Of a DNA stretch of 64,000 nucleotides, positions 37,666 through 48,362 are shown one piece after another. Location: positions 1 to 64,000 of the forward strand of contig JAJEKV010000293.1 in the NCBI GenBank assembly GCA_021234155.1. The letters run 5' to 3'. The notes below the pieces were generated by a model. It was not told the DNA's origin. It was given only the letters and a program-made list of their open reading frames with translations, and made no database searches. Source of the stretch: Isoetes taiwanensis (taxonomy: Eukaryota > Streptophyta > Lycopodiopsida > Isoetales > Isoetaceae). Position 1 is the stretch's first letter, and each line of letters begins with the position of its first letter. The position numbers and the translations under genes are program-made.

Positions 37666-38364
37666 GGTTATCATTTTATTTTAATTCAACAAGAACTACA
37701 ATTCTAATTTGTTCAATATTTATCAGCAACAAATCAATGGTCTCGCTGCAATTGTCTACCTTAACTGGATTTCCTATTTGAGAACCCAATGGTAATTCTT
37801 AAATTGACTTGATGCCCTCATTACCATGGATCGTCTATTTACATTTTATAGCAATGTGCTTTAGCACTCAATCATCTGCATGCTAAGACTGACATGATGC
37901 ACTATTCTAAACCCAAGAATATGCCCACTTGAATGAGTTGTTATTATACAATATTCGGTTCATAATCATATGCCACTTCCATGGCTATTTTAATATCATG
38001 ACTTTGGTTCACAATCATATGCCACTTCCATGGCTATTGTAATATAAATGATTTGCAAGGGAACAATATGATGATTTAGAAAAAATCATTTAGAACAAGG
38101 GAATATTGAGACTAATAACTCAGCGACAACATAAAGCAAAAAGTTTAGCATTTGGGACAACATTATCAAATTATTTTGTACCATGCAATATACTTAACTT
38201 GGTTTTTTATTTCACCATCATTGGGATGCCCCGACTACCAATTACATTATGCACTCTGTTCCATCCACACACTCCATAAATCTAGCCATTCTATATGCTC
38301 AGGACAATTGTGCTACGAGCACCCTGCAAAATGTAACCCTAAACCACACATGCCCATGACAAAT

Positions 38365-38381
38365 GCCCGGCATCGCCGGGC
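38365..38381 (+). repeat. First copy of the Helitron-type terminal hairpin
   Basis: GCCCGGC-ATC-GCCGGGC, identical in stem to the hairpin at 39339. About 18 bases upstream of it are also shared, with a few changes. No CTRR follows within the usual 12 bases (the nearest CTAA is about 19 bases on), so it may be a decayed or bypassed terminus. Confidence 0.5.
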
Positions 38382-38476
38382 TCATGTACAAAATCTGCAA
38401 CTAATATCCTGACTTCAATATAGTACATGTGCATGTGTTTTTCTTTGACATTTATTGACCTATTGAATGTGTGCAG

Positions 38477-39103
38477 AGATCATGAAGCCCTACACACCCT
38501 TTGTACCTTGGGAACTTGGAAATCCTAAGCCAAGGGTGATAGTTCACGTACATTATAGGATGGTGAGTGTAAGATTTGTTAACAATAATAATTGCTTATA
38601 TGTTTCTTAATAGGTTATTTTATCATCTTAAATCAGGAGTTTACCAATGTATTTCTCCAATTTTTTTTTTTTTGAAATGATATCTTATTACTGTAGGGAG
38701 CTATGCGATAGTTGATAACACTTGCTCGCGTGTTGCTGTGTTGGAGTCAAAAAAATTCCCCTCCAAGTATACGTGCAGGGGAACTTGCTTCAGGTCAGGA
38801 GGCATCACACACATTGGTGTTTGTGATGGGAGACGGTTTAAGGCTTGGGCATCGATCCCACATGATGCAGTTGGTGATTACGAGCTTCCTGAATTTCTAA
38901 CAAAGCATAACATTATTGTTGGTAGACCTGAGTCGCGCGTGTGGGACATGGTACCAGAGCATGTTTATACATTCATGTTCGCCACCATAGGCACGACGGG
39001 AGGAGCTTCTATACCTATCAGCTTCGGAACTGAGCTCCACATCGAGCCGACAGACATTCCTAGAGTTCTTTGGGATAGGTTCTTCATGATGTGGATCCAT
39101 TGA
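38477..39103 (+). pseudogene. Unrecognised gene, last two exons
   Basis: One exon (38477-38566) encodes IMKPYTPFVPWELGNPKPRV and VHVHYRM. A second (38697-39103, acceptor CTGTAG) encodes YAIVDNTCSRVAVLESKKF, GITHIGVCDGRRFKAWASIP and VPEHVYTFMFATIGTTGG and ends at a stop. Using the donor at A|GTGTAAG keeps one frame of about 165 residues. Upstream exons are not seen, so it is 5'-incomplete, in line with capture in the candidate Helitron. No domain recognised. Confidence 0.4.
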
Positions 39104-39338
39104 CAGAAATATTTTGTACTTGCGTGTAGACCCAGTATATTTGTTTAACATTTTGTTTGAACTTCGTATTATCTGTACACTTCAAAGGTAGAGTTTGTTT
39201 CACTATCTGTATGTGTCTATTGCATGTAAACATATATTGCCTTATGTCTACACTTTAAAGGTAGAGTTTGTTTCACTATCTATATGTGTCTATCGCATGG
39301 AAACATATATTGAATGCCTTCACATGTCCACGACTAAT

Positions 39339-39367
39339 GCCCGGCATCGCCGGGCACACGTTTCTAG
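39339..39367 (+). terminator. Helitron 3' terminus: hairpin plus CTAG
   Basis: A 7-bp perfect GC stem with ATC loop, 8-nt spacer, CTAG, then a host T. In Helitrons the 3' hairpin ends rolling-circle replication (known for the family). Listed as terminator in that sense, not as a transcription terminator. Confidence 0.6.
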
Positions 39368-39467
39368 TTTATTGAAAAGTAGAGTCATAGATGTAGTGTT
39401 AGGTTCTTCTCCAGGTACACGTACACGAGGGCAATTGTTTTTTAGTAATAGAAAACTGCCACAGGGA

Positions 39468-39560
39468 GGAGTTTCCGTGGCGGAAACTTTCAGCGGGCCG
39501 CCGAGAGCGGCGGAACCCGAAAGTGGTGCAACACCTGAAAGTTTCCGCCACGGAAACTCC
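39468..39560. repeat. 26-bp perfect inverted repeat with internal hairpins
   Basis: Arms 39468-39493 and 39535-39560 are exact reverse complements, separated by 41 bases. Each arm is itself self-complementary (GTTTCCG-TGG-CGGAAAC), and the loop contains a CCGCC/GGCGG stem. This is a strong cruciform-type structure. It begins 100 bp after the Helitron end and 17 bp before a large duplication. Confidence 0.9.
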
Positions 39561-39576
39561 GACACATGGCGGTTCG

Positions 39577-40831
39577 CTTATGTAAACAACCAGGGAGGGC
39601 TTTTTTCCGAGGTGGCGCCAACGTGTCGCCTACGTGAAAAATTATAATGAATTCCGTATGTTTCTTCTGTGTTCAAGCTTTGGCGATGGCGTAACTCCGG
39701 CAGCTCGGAGACATTTTTTTGAGGCATTGCTGTGGTGCTCGCCTCGTTGTCTAGTTTTACAGTGACGCCATCGTCTTAGCTTCATTTTGATAGCGATTTT
39801 GCTGGATTTGGAGCTTTCTTGAAGTCTTGTGGTGTCTTTTTGAGTTCTTGCGAGTTCTTGCGAGTTCTACAGTGGCGGATCGGCCTTAGCTTCAAGTTTT
39901 TTTGGATTTGAAGCTTGCTTCAAGTCTTCTGATGACTTTCTGAGTTCCGAGGAGTTGTGGCGAGTTTGTGATGAGTTCTGATGAGTTTGTGACGAGTTCT
40001 TGGGAGTTCTGGAGTCTTCTGGCAAGTTTTTGGAGTTTGTCGAGCTTCTTAAGGTAATTTTCTTAGTTTTTAGTTTCCTTTATAAATTTCTAACACTTTC
40101 TTGTTTATTTCTTGCAGTTGTGGACAGTATGGAGGAGGAAAGCAGGTTCTGCATTGTGATTTTGTTGTTGCTTGGCTTGCATGCAGTGTTAGCTGACTGC
40201 ATTCGGGCTAGCAGACCATCTTATATAAACAACCAGGGAGGGCTTTTTTTCCGAGGTGGCGCCAACGTGTCGCCTACGTGAAAAAGTTTAATGAATTCCA
40301 TGTGTTTCTTCGGTGTTCAAGCTTTGGCGATGGCGTAACTCCGGCAGCTCGGAGACGTTTTTTTGGGGCGCTGCTGTGGTGCTCGCCTCGTCATCTAGTT
40401 TTACAGTGGCGTCATCGTCTTAGCTTCATTTTGATAGCGATTTTGCTGGATTTGGAGCTTTCTTGAAGTCTTGTGGTGTCTTTTTGAGTTCTTGCGAGTT
40501 CTACAGTGGCGGATCGGCCGTAGCTTCAACTTTTTTTGGATTTGAAGCTTGCTTCAAGTCTTCTGATGACTTTCTCAGTTTCGAGGAGTTCTGGCGAGTT
40601 TGTGACGAGTTCTTGGGAGTTCTGGAGTCTTCTGGCGAGTTTTTGGAGTTTGCCGAGCTTCCGAAGATAATTTTCTTAGTTTTTAATTTCCTTTATAAAT
40701 TTCTAACACTTTCTTGTTTATTTCTTGCAGTTGTGGACAGTATGGAGGAGGAAAGCAGGTTCTGCATTGTGATTTTGTTGTTGCTTGGCTTGCATGCAGT
40801 GTTAGCTTACTGCATTCGGGCTAGCAAACCA
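39577..40831 (+). repeat. 643-bp tandem duplication of the promoter/5' exon of the Crypton-like gene
   Basis: Unit 1 (39577-40219) and unit 2 (40220 to about 40831) are highly similar. Each runs from CTTATRTAAACAACCAGGG through a Cys/Leu-coding exon start (MEEESRFCIVILLLLGLHAV). In unit 1 a donor (AAG|GTAATT, about 40054) and an acceptor (CTTGCAG, 40118) flank a short intron before the ATG. In unit 2 the donor is GAAGATAATT, so the GT is lost. Unit 1 ends where the next unit begins, so its ORF is cut short. Confidence 0.75.
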
Positions 40832-41472
40832 TCTTTTGCCATTCTTGATCCGGATGAAAACCTCTGTAGGGAAGAAAGAGGAACAGACTTGGATTCTGTG
40901 TTAGAAACTGTAAATCGTGAAGACGTTAGGGAGTTAATGGACAGTGTGGCAAATGAAGAGTGGTTTCACGTGGATTTTGTTGAACCGGACGACAAGGATG
41001 ATGAATGTCAAGAGTTTATGGCCTTAGATGAGAGAATGTTAAAGGAGATTGATGGAGGAGGTAAGGATAAGTCTCCTAGGGTAAGTCAGTGGGCTAGAAA
41101 GAAGTTTGCCAATTGGAGGGTGTGGATTGGAGAAGATGTTTATGTTCCAATCGAGGATATTCCTCACATTAAGTTGGATAATATGTTTGTGAGGTTTATG
41201 ATTCAAGTGAAGAAAATGGTCTGATATATCCTCCATCAACGTAAGTCTTTACCTTTCTTTGTCTTTTAATTGTTTTCTCTATTTCTAACTTTGTGTTTTG
41301 TTTTCTTACAACTTGAACTGCCTTTATAAGGCATTTGGCAGAATGATAAGAAAGAATCAAGATGCTACTATTACAGCAACAACACAAAGGGACGTTATTC
41401 CTTTCAATATTTTGCATGATCCTGTGTTTACTAGGTCTAGGCTTGCATTTAAGCATGGTTTCATTAATTAGA
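40742..41472 (+). pseudogene. Crypton-like (DUF3504-type) tyrosine recombinase N-terminal remnant
   Basis: ATG at 40742 opens a hydrophobic start (CIVILLLLGLHAVLAYC), an acidic middle (WFHVDFVEPDDKDDECQ), then SQWARKKFANWRVWIGED, VPIEDIPHIKLDNMFVRF and MIQVKK. The last blocks follow the pattern of the N-terminal SAM-like domain of Crypton-derived recombinases (aromatic/Arg-rich helix; ED-P---LD-ML-RF---V+K). The next codons would read NGLIYPPST but for a one-base loss in the A run at about 41212. A second exon (about 41322-41470) adds FGRMIRKNQDATITATTQRD and FNILHDPVFTRSRLAF. The catalytic R..H.R..Y part is absent. Homology is inferred from pattern only. Confidence 0.45.
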
Positions 41473-41631
41473 GAAATCTCGTTTTCTCGTTTGACAACGA
41501 AATAGGTCGTGGTCACCCCGGGGATGGCAAGAAATGATTCCTCTCAACCAAAACAAAGCGTCAATAATCCTAAGTTCAGTTTGAAAAAATAACACGCGCC
41601 ATAATTTGACACCAGGCCTGTAGCCCAAAGC

Positions 41632-41711
41632 TGTCATGACAGTAACCGAGGGGTTTGAGCAGCATCACGAGTGTCATGACAGTAACCGAGGGGTTTGAGC
41701 AGCATCACGAG
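41632..41711. repeat. Two exact tandem 40-bp units
   Basis: TGTCATGACAGTAACCGAGG and the following 20 bases repeat exactly at 41632-41671 and 41672-41711. TGTCATGACA is itself palindromic. Confidence 0.9.
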
Positions 41712-41721
41712 TGGTCGTAAG

Positions 41722-44700
41722 GATCGCCATTGCGATTCTTGCGAGAACAAGTGAATGCAAAATACAAGAAGCACATTGTGTGCTTCGTGGTCAAGTTACC
41801 ATCTGGGGGATGTATAACTGGTGTACAGAATCGCCACCGCGATCTTCCAGACTACTTTGTTTATCCAATTCAAAGTTGAGATAACACAAAAGCATAGTAA
41901 ACAAAAGTATAACATATAGTGAACCCAAAAAGCATTAATTATAGTGAACCCGAAAACAGGTGAAAATTTTAAGCAGTAATGCGAAGGCTATATCACTGGG
42001 TCTCAAATACAGTCTCTGGATCAACACCATGTTGAGCAGCTATTCTTGCAATATGCTCCTTTCCAATAGCAAGGGTCTGTGATAGGTCCATTTCTGTATA
42101 TCCAGTTGTTTCTGGGATGTCAACATCCATTGCCTGTGCTGCGTTCTTAACACGCTCTGACATAGCTTGGCTATCAAACAATTCGTCCTGCAATGCCTCA
42201 GAATATTCATTAGAGGGTACCAGCTTCTGTCTTTTTGGTGAAGCGTCGGGGGAGGTTCTCTCACTTCCATCGGCGCCTTCAGAAGTTCCCACATACTCAA
42301 AATTAGGAAGGGGCTTGTCCAGTTGCTTGGTTACCAGTGGCATTAAGGAGTCCAAGTTCTTGTTCAGTGCTTCAAGCTTCTTGAAAGTTGGATCTAGTTT
42401 TGCCTGTGCCTTCTCAGTCTGCTCTATCAGTTCCCGGGTCTCCTTTAGCCTCTCTTCGAAGCTTTTCTGATCCAGGCGGTCTAGCATCTTATCCATGTGG
42501 CTGAGATCCGTTCCTTGTGTTATACTAATATCAGGCATGTCGGGACGTTGCTCTTCACCTTGCTCAAACCCATCACCTTCCTCTTCCTTGTAAGGCCTTG
42601 CCATTTTCTCTAGAATCTCAAAGAAAGATCTAAGGAAACGGCAAACCTTGTCGTCATACTCAAAAGCAACACTCCGTTTTCCTTGCATCAAAGCTACCCT
42701 AGAGATTCCCTGAGAGAAGAAATCCAAAAGCGCAACCTTCTAATGGAACCAGCTCCTTCACTATATAATAGACATAAGAGGTTTTTGCTTGGCTCTTGAG
42801 GATGAAGTCGCCTTCCATAGCTGCCCATGAGAATTTGGGTTTACCTGTAAATAACTCCAAATACTTTCTTTTTGTTTTTGCATCTACCTCTTCGTCGCCA
42901 GTAATCGGATATTTTGGAAGAGGAGTGCTTTTGTGGTGCTTTAGTGACTTGAGTGGTATGACTCTAAGTTGGGCTTAACGGGCAGCACCCGAACGTCACT
43001 CCTGTTTATTATCACATGGCTGACATAATACTGGAATTCTTTTATATTTTTTTTGCTCTCCCATCCTTTCTCTTCATAAGCCCCTAGGGAAACATGGGAG
43101 CTACCTTTGTATCCGCTCGGGGATCAGACAAAGCAGTTTGGCAAATGTGCCGATCTGAGGAACATGACTATATGGTACACTTTTGCATGTGTCATGCCTG
43201 CAACTCTGCTAAAAAATCTGTGTATTTTTTCACATCCCACAGCGTGGGAAAACTACGCATGTCAACAAAAATCAAACTGGCATTTTCTGACACCGATGCA
43301 GACACAAGGATGCCAGTTTTTGTGACGTGCTGCACGGTGTTTTGCTTCTCTTTCAATTTTCTGGCCTCTTCTGGCCTCATTATAGCAACAATAGCTTCCA
43401 AAAAAACTGTTGGCAGATTACCTTGAACTGCCTCCTTATTATAATTCGCCCTGACGTATTCAAAATCCGTGTCTGCAATATCCAGGAGACGTTTGCTCAG
43501 ACAGCTCTGGAAAACATGAAGCCAACTCTTCAAAATTATTGTATAGCTTCTCTGAGATAGAATTGGCATATGATAACACTTCACGATGCATGAGTGAAAG
43601 TGTTCTGATGTCTAGAGCCCTCTGACTGCAATTAAAACGTCCTGCATATCCTTGCTGCACTCTCAGGAAAACCTTGCCCTGTAAGATTTCCTCCATCAAT
43701 TGGCTTACCTCAGCATTGTTCATTCCTCGTAGGTTTCTTAGGAATGTCTTGTTGAAGAAATCCTTTGAAGGTTTCTCTGGTAATTCCCCCTGATCATCAG
43801 TGAGCTTTCGGCTTGCCCATTTGTTGACAACTTCTACAAGTTTAGACCAGGAAGATTCTTGCATAAAAATGAACTGTTTCTCATCCTTCAGTTCCTTAAC
43901 CTTCAAAGTTGTGGTAGCCACCTCGACAAAATCCCCTTGCGAAGTCTTTGGTTAGGATCGCGACGGCGATTTTATCGAAAGCAAAAAGCGGAAAACATAC
44001 CTTCCAGGCGGATGTCACTGCAGTTCCTGTTGGGCCTTGTGGAGGACATCCGAATGCCTTGTGCTGGTTTCTTAGTTGTTGGAGCTTCTCAATGAGGGGT
44101 TATTTGTATACTGTTTCTGCGATTACATCATTGCACTGTATAGAAATCTGTTTGTATTCCTTGTTGGAGAGGTTACCATTTAATACACGACTTCTTCTTT
44201 TTGTTCGACATTGCCCACGCATGTGCATAAAAACTGTGCAGCAAAAATGCTGTGATTACCAGAAATAATAAAAAATTTCTTGTTTGCCAGTTCTTCTGGG
44301 CGCGACCAAGCGACTAATTTCCTGCAAGTGACCAAGATACACTAGTTAGTGCAAGTTGTTCACGAAGATCGCGACCGCGATCCGGTTGAGCATATTCATA
44401 TATATAACCAATATGTCAAGAAAGAAATAAATATGATGTAACAGACCTTGTTACTGGATCGAATGGAACGACATCGGCAGGCGTAAGAACCTTCGTTGGG
44501 TATTTCTTGAAGCTTTTTATCAGTATCTGTACATGGTCATTTGACCGGACTCTATGTGTCATATTAGCTGGAAATGGCTCGCAATCGAAAATGCTCACCC
44601 TTTGGAACCAGTTTACACCTATTGGGTAATATCTTTTGAACTCCTCGAGCTTAGATCTTTGTCTCCGAGCTAGTTTCTTTTCTTAAATGCGGATTAAACT

Positions 44701-45691
44701 TCAAATCTTCCGGCATCCGGGGATCGGTTCTCAGGCAACAAGTGGCTGGTAGGTGTTGGTTTAGTGGACGAGGAAGGAGTAGAAGATGTCGAAGGCTGCG
44801 CACTGTCATCCGTGCACGACTTTGTAAGCTTTATCTTGAATGGCTTGATCCTCTTTCTTCGGGCCGTTCTTCTCGCCTCCGTAGTCTCTCGGGGAGCGGT
44901 CAAAAGCATGATTTGAGCTGAAGGGTCCACTACTGTAGAACAACCAATAATTGCCGAGGGGACTACAAAGATTTATCGAGGAACAATAACATTTGCCTCC
45001 ATGGGCACTACAGTATCCTTTGGAGTGGATGGTTCGCCAATAGCCTGCAAAGGGGCCACAGATCTCTTCTTTGCAACAGCTCTGAGCCAGTTGGTGTCCA
45101 TCCTTGAAGGCAGTTTGTTGTCCTTAGTAGCCTTCAAAGCAGCGGAAGGAGGTTTCTTATCAGCTGAAAGACCCTTTCTGCACATACTAAATCCAACAAG
45201 TATATCCCTGTTGCACTTTATACCCGACAAACTTAAGGAATCATAGGACGGCAATATCCAGCCAAATCCCTTTGCACTGGTTGGCATCCCCTTGTCGCTT
45301 GCCGGTTTGTTGACTTTACTCGCAATCATAATGGAGGGATCATAATTCTGCCACCGCAAAACGTACTCCACAAACTGCAGCTGGTAAGTATCTTCGACGC
45401 TGCAAATTATTGCATCCTGTACATTATTTTTGGTGCCTTCCCACATAGCAATAACTATACCTAGCTGCTCGTAATCTTCTGAACCCTTGCCATTCCTGAA
45501 GAACAAGCACAAGTCCTTTCGGCGGTCTCCAGTGACATGAGGTTTGGCCTGTGAAATTTCAACACACCACTTCCTGCTTTTATCGGGTGTGACAATTCTC
45601 ATCGGTTCTACATTGGGCCCGCAGAATATTGAAGACAGGTTAGATACACTAGTATTGGCAGAAGGTGTTCATGAAGATCGCGGCCGCGATC
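41722..45691. repeat. Five dispersed GATCGC-N4-GCGATC palindromes
   Basis: Sites: 41722-41737, 41829-41844, 43956-43971, 44367-44382 and 45676-45691. All have a 4-base spacer (CATT, CACC, GACG, GACC, GGCC) and at most one mismatch in a stem. The last two share about 30 bp (GTTCAYGAAGATCGC on the left, CCGGTTGA on the right). All five fall outside the open segments, in introns or the 3' flank of the unrecognised gene. Role unknown. Confidence 0.75.
41993..45660 (-). CDS. Unrecognised multi-exon gene
   Basis: Open segments on minus: about 45660-44976 (contains MRIVTPDKSRKWCVEISQ, then KDLCLFFRNGKGSEDYEQLG and a basic Ser/Pro region). The same frame continues 44972-44694 after one TAA, with TARRKRIKPFKIKLTKS. 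Next come 44690-44456 (LARRQRSKLEEFKRYYPIG, then FDCEPFPANMTHRVRSND; donor near 44453), 43921-43460 (MATTTLKVKELKDEKQF), 43530-43192 (RANYNKEAVQGNLPTVFL) and 42727-41993. The last is an acidic coiled-coil-rich C-terminus with RLKETRELIEQTEKAQAKLD and an SPKRQKL nuclear-localisation-like motif. No known domain recognised. Composition suggests a nuclear protein. The single TAA at 44973 may be an intron or a lesion. Exon borders are approximate. The first part resembles the remnant at 26.2 kb. Confidence 0.4.
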
Positions 45692-45879
45692 CGGTTGATC
45701 AGTAGCTAAGTAAGAAAGGGTGTTGTCTCACCATTATGCTGGTAAGAAACGCGGCCGCGTGAGGCATTTCAAGGGACGAGCTAGTAGAGAAAAATTGCAC
45801 ACTACTCCATGACTGCTGCAACACGGTGTATGCCCTTGGGGTGATCATCTTCATTGACCCTAATTAGGCTGTCGGTGAC

Positions 45880-48362
45880 ATGATATTGGGAGAAGACTAC
45901 TTGGCAGCAACCATAATGAAGACATTCCCTATGCCAGATAGGCCGACCATGCGATGCCAAGCATGTGCTGAAATGCCACGGTTGCACGACCTGGTGAGGT
46001 GGCCGATTGCTTTGGTGTTAGTAGACAATGTTGCTGTGTCAACACTCATAAAGACTGCGAAACAGACAGTCATTGAAGCAGAACCCTATGCCATGCAAAT
46101 TGAGCCTGAAAAGGCACCAAAGAGGATGTACAGAATGGTGAACCGGACCCCACGTTCACCTCCTGTGGCCACTAAAGCTGAGAGAAAAATCACAGCAGCT
46201 TCCATTTTAGACTTTAAGTCTTCGCTCTGCTGCATGCGAAGATGTTGCGCAAACTTCTCAACAGCCGAGATTGCGTGTATGCGTAGGTTCTATTGGAACT
46301 TGCGAGCTTCAGACAGGACCACATTTGTTTTCAACATGTTAGACGTCTGTTCACAGAACGGCCTGGTCCAGAAGCTGATGCTAAATAATAAGCAGGTATG
46401 CTTGAAAGCATGGCATAGAGCCTATGGTATTCCAATGTCCACATTCTATAAGTGGCGAAGACTTTTCCTTGCTGGTCACGTGAGTTCTTTGAGCATGGTA
46501 ACACGGGCACTAAAAAATCGAGGCCTCACACTCTCGTAGGAAGGCCATACTCTCTATGTACATAGATGAGAATGCAGAGGCGATGCCCCATGATCGAAAA
46601 ATCACTAATTGAAGGGGTGAGAGAGAATGTGAAGAGGCTCCCCTCTGTCCTAACTAAAAAGGACATTCTTCAAGAGGTGGACGCCAATGTGATGGAGATG
46701 ACGGGCAAGCACATCTCACATTCTTCATTCTCACGTGGGTGGAAGCAAAATCACGCAGAGGTTGCAATAGCAAAGAGGACAGCTTTCTCCAAGTGCAATA
46801 CCTGTATTGTAATAAAAGAGAAAATGGCTAAAACCAGAGATCCACGGGAGAGAAGAGAATTGCAGATGGAAAGGAAGGAACACATGACAGCCCAGATCTC
46901 TTGTAGGAGCTTGTACTGGTCATGGAGAGCTTTGTCCCATCGATCACCGGACCAGGCACTCACTATCATACATGATAAGATGGACCAAAACAAAACTATG
47001 ATTCCAAGACTTGAGAAATTAGCCAAGTCGGTATGGAGAGGTGAACGCTTGAAAGTTAGCGTGACTGGTGCACTGATGCATGGCCATGGCACAGGTGCCT
47101 TAGGATATTTCTCACTCGACCTTTGGAAGGATGATTCAAATTTTCATGTTGGTTCCTTGAATCATGCTATCAAAACACTGGAGGACACTTCCGAAGACAA
47201 TTGGGGCCATTTGAGAGAAGAAGCTCGGCCTGAGGGCATGTGGGGAACTGCACTCCTAAACAGTCTTGAGGGTTGAAGAAAAAAAACAATTGCACCTTGG
47301 GGTAGACTTTGTAGCACCTCTTAAGCAACCAGTAAGACCTTAAGAGGTTACCTAGGGCGGCTCTACTTGCAGCTAGACAAGCTTGCAGGCGAGAACAAGA
47401 ACAGAGATATCTCTTTTCTTATCTATCCTATCTTGTGTGGTTGGGTGTTTTTGATCAAATCTGAGGTTGGCTTCATGATGGTAGGCCACACTCATGATAA
47501 CATTGATGCGCTCTTGGTAACTATTCAACGTTAATGCGCAGGTCGGATGCTCTAACCATTGCAGAACTAATGCAACTCTTCCGAGAATGTAGCACAAAGG
47601 CACCGACACCATACCTTGTTACCGAGGTTCCCGATTGGAAGGGGGTTCGTAAAATGTTACATTCCTCGATAAGAAGGACCGTTTGGTTGGTCACTTGGAG
47701 CCCTTATCATTTTAAGTTCGCATGAATGATGGGTGGCCATTAATGTATTACAAGATGAGACACGGTCATAGAGAATGGTTGCTTTAAAAGGGTATTCGGA
47801 TGTGGAAAGCGATGACAATGGTTTGCCAAAGATACCGATTGGCTCGCCCAAGACCGTCAAGCCATATGCATGCCTCAAGGACATAGGAGCATTGAGGTCG
47901 TCCATTGGCGGGTACATGATGCATTGGGCTAACATCTCCGGGGGCTGGTGTGAACTCGTGGTCTAATACCTACATGAGCGAGGTCATGGACTCTTGGGTG
48001 CAAAGTGATGCGTGTGCTAGGTGAAGTACCCAGGGCAATCCGAAATTGAGAACTTCGGCCTCAAACAAGGCAAGTTTTGCTTGAAGAGCCCCGAATCTAT
48101 TCAGTGTCGATCGATATGACGCTCTTTTTTGCCTATGTAGGACACTGCTAAGGATAAACCCAAGAATGCAGTGGAGATATTTGACCCATACCAAGATGTA
48201 CAGAAAGGTATGTTTCTGCTTGTAAGACCGGCAGATGCATGTCCTACATGGGTAGCCTATGCAGAGGAGGATCCTATACAAGACCCCACTGCCCCTCATT
48301 ATAATGAGGTTTTTGTCTCTTGGTGGGAGCCTGTGGCTAGGAAAGGAACCGCATACGCTCAA
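45880..48362 (+). pseudogene. DUF7869-like large protein, copy B, 5' part (interrupted by the chromovirus)
   Basis: Starts near 45880. A Cys cluster SSLCCMRRCCANFSTAEI (about 46225-46280) is followed by a helix-rich stretch ending MSTFYKWRRLF. A shift near 46600 follows, then RLPSVLTKKDILQEV, SFSRGWKQNHAEV, FSKCNTCIVIKEK (46785-46823), QISCRSLYWSWR, IIHDKMDQNKTMIPRL (about 46968-47013), HGHGTG (about 47079-47096) and DDSNFHVGS. In a further frame come LQLDKLAGENKNR (47367-47405) and GFMMVGHTHDNIDALL (47469-47516). A C-terminal block GMFLLVRPADACPTWVAYA and VSWWEPVARKGTAYAQ runs straight into the retrotransposon at 48363; the rest resumes at 61957. Same order as copy A, but well diverged. Proposed RNase H-like core with Asp in IIHDKMD, Asp in LQLD and His/Asp in GHTHDNID; catalytic role is inference. 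Confidence 0.6.
48358..48362 (+). repeat. Target site duplication CTCAA, left copy
   Basis: CTCAA directly precedes TGTGACGT of the 5' LTR. The same five bases follow the 3' LTR at 61957-61961. Confidence 0.9.

Larger units (their letters stand above)
35145..39367 (+). mobile_element. Candidate non-autonomous Helitron with captured gene fragments
   Basis: The right end is a textbook Helitron 3' terminus: a GC hairpin GCCCGGC-ATC-GCCGGGC (39339-39355), 8 bases, then CTAG (39364-39367) followed by T. The left end is only a candidate: TCTCTACT preceded by A at 35145. Inside, all on plus, lie pieces of an NPF-like transporter, a CDPK and an unrecognised gene, as expected for Helitrons that capture host gene segments. 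A second copy of the hairpin with shared 5' flank lies at 38365-38381, possibly an older terminus that was read through. No Rep/helicase is present. 3' end moderately confident, 5' end weak. Confidence 0.5.

Noticed and set aside
45755..45770. Sixth GATCGC-type palindrome (ACGCGGCCGCGT)
   Set aside because: It shares the GCGGCCGC core but lacks the GATC ends, so it was not counted with the five.
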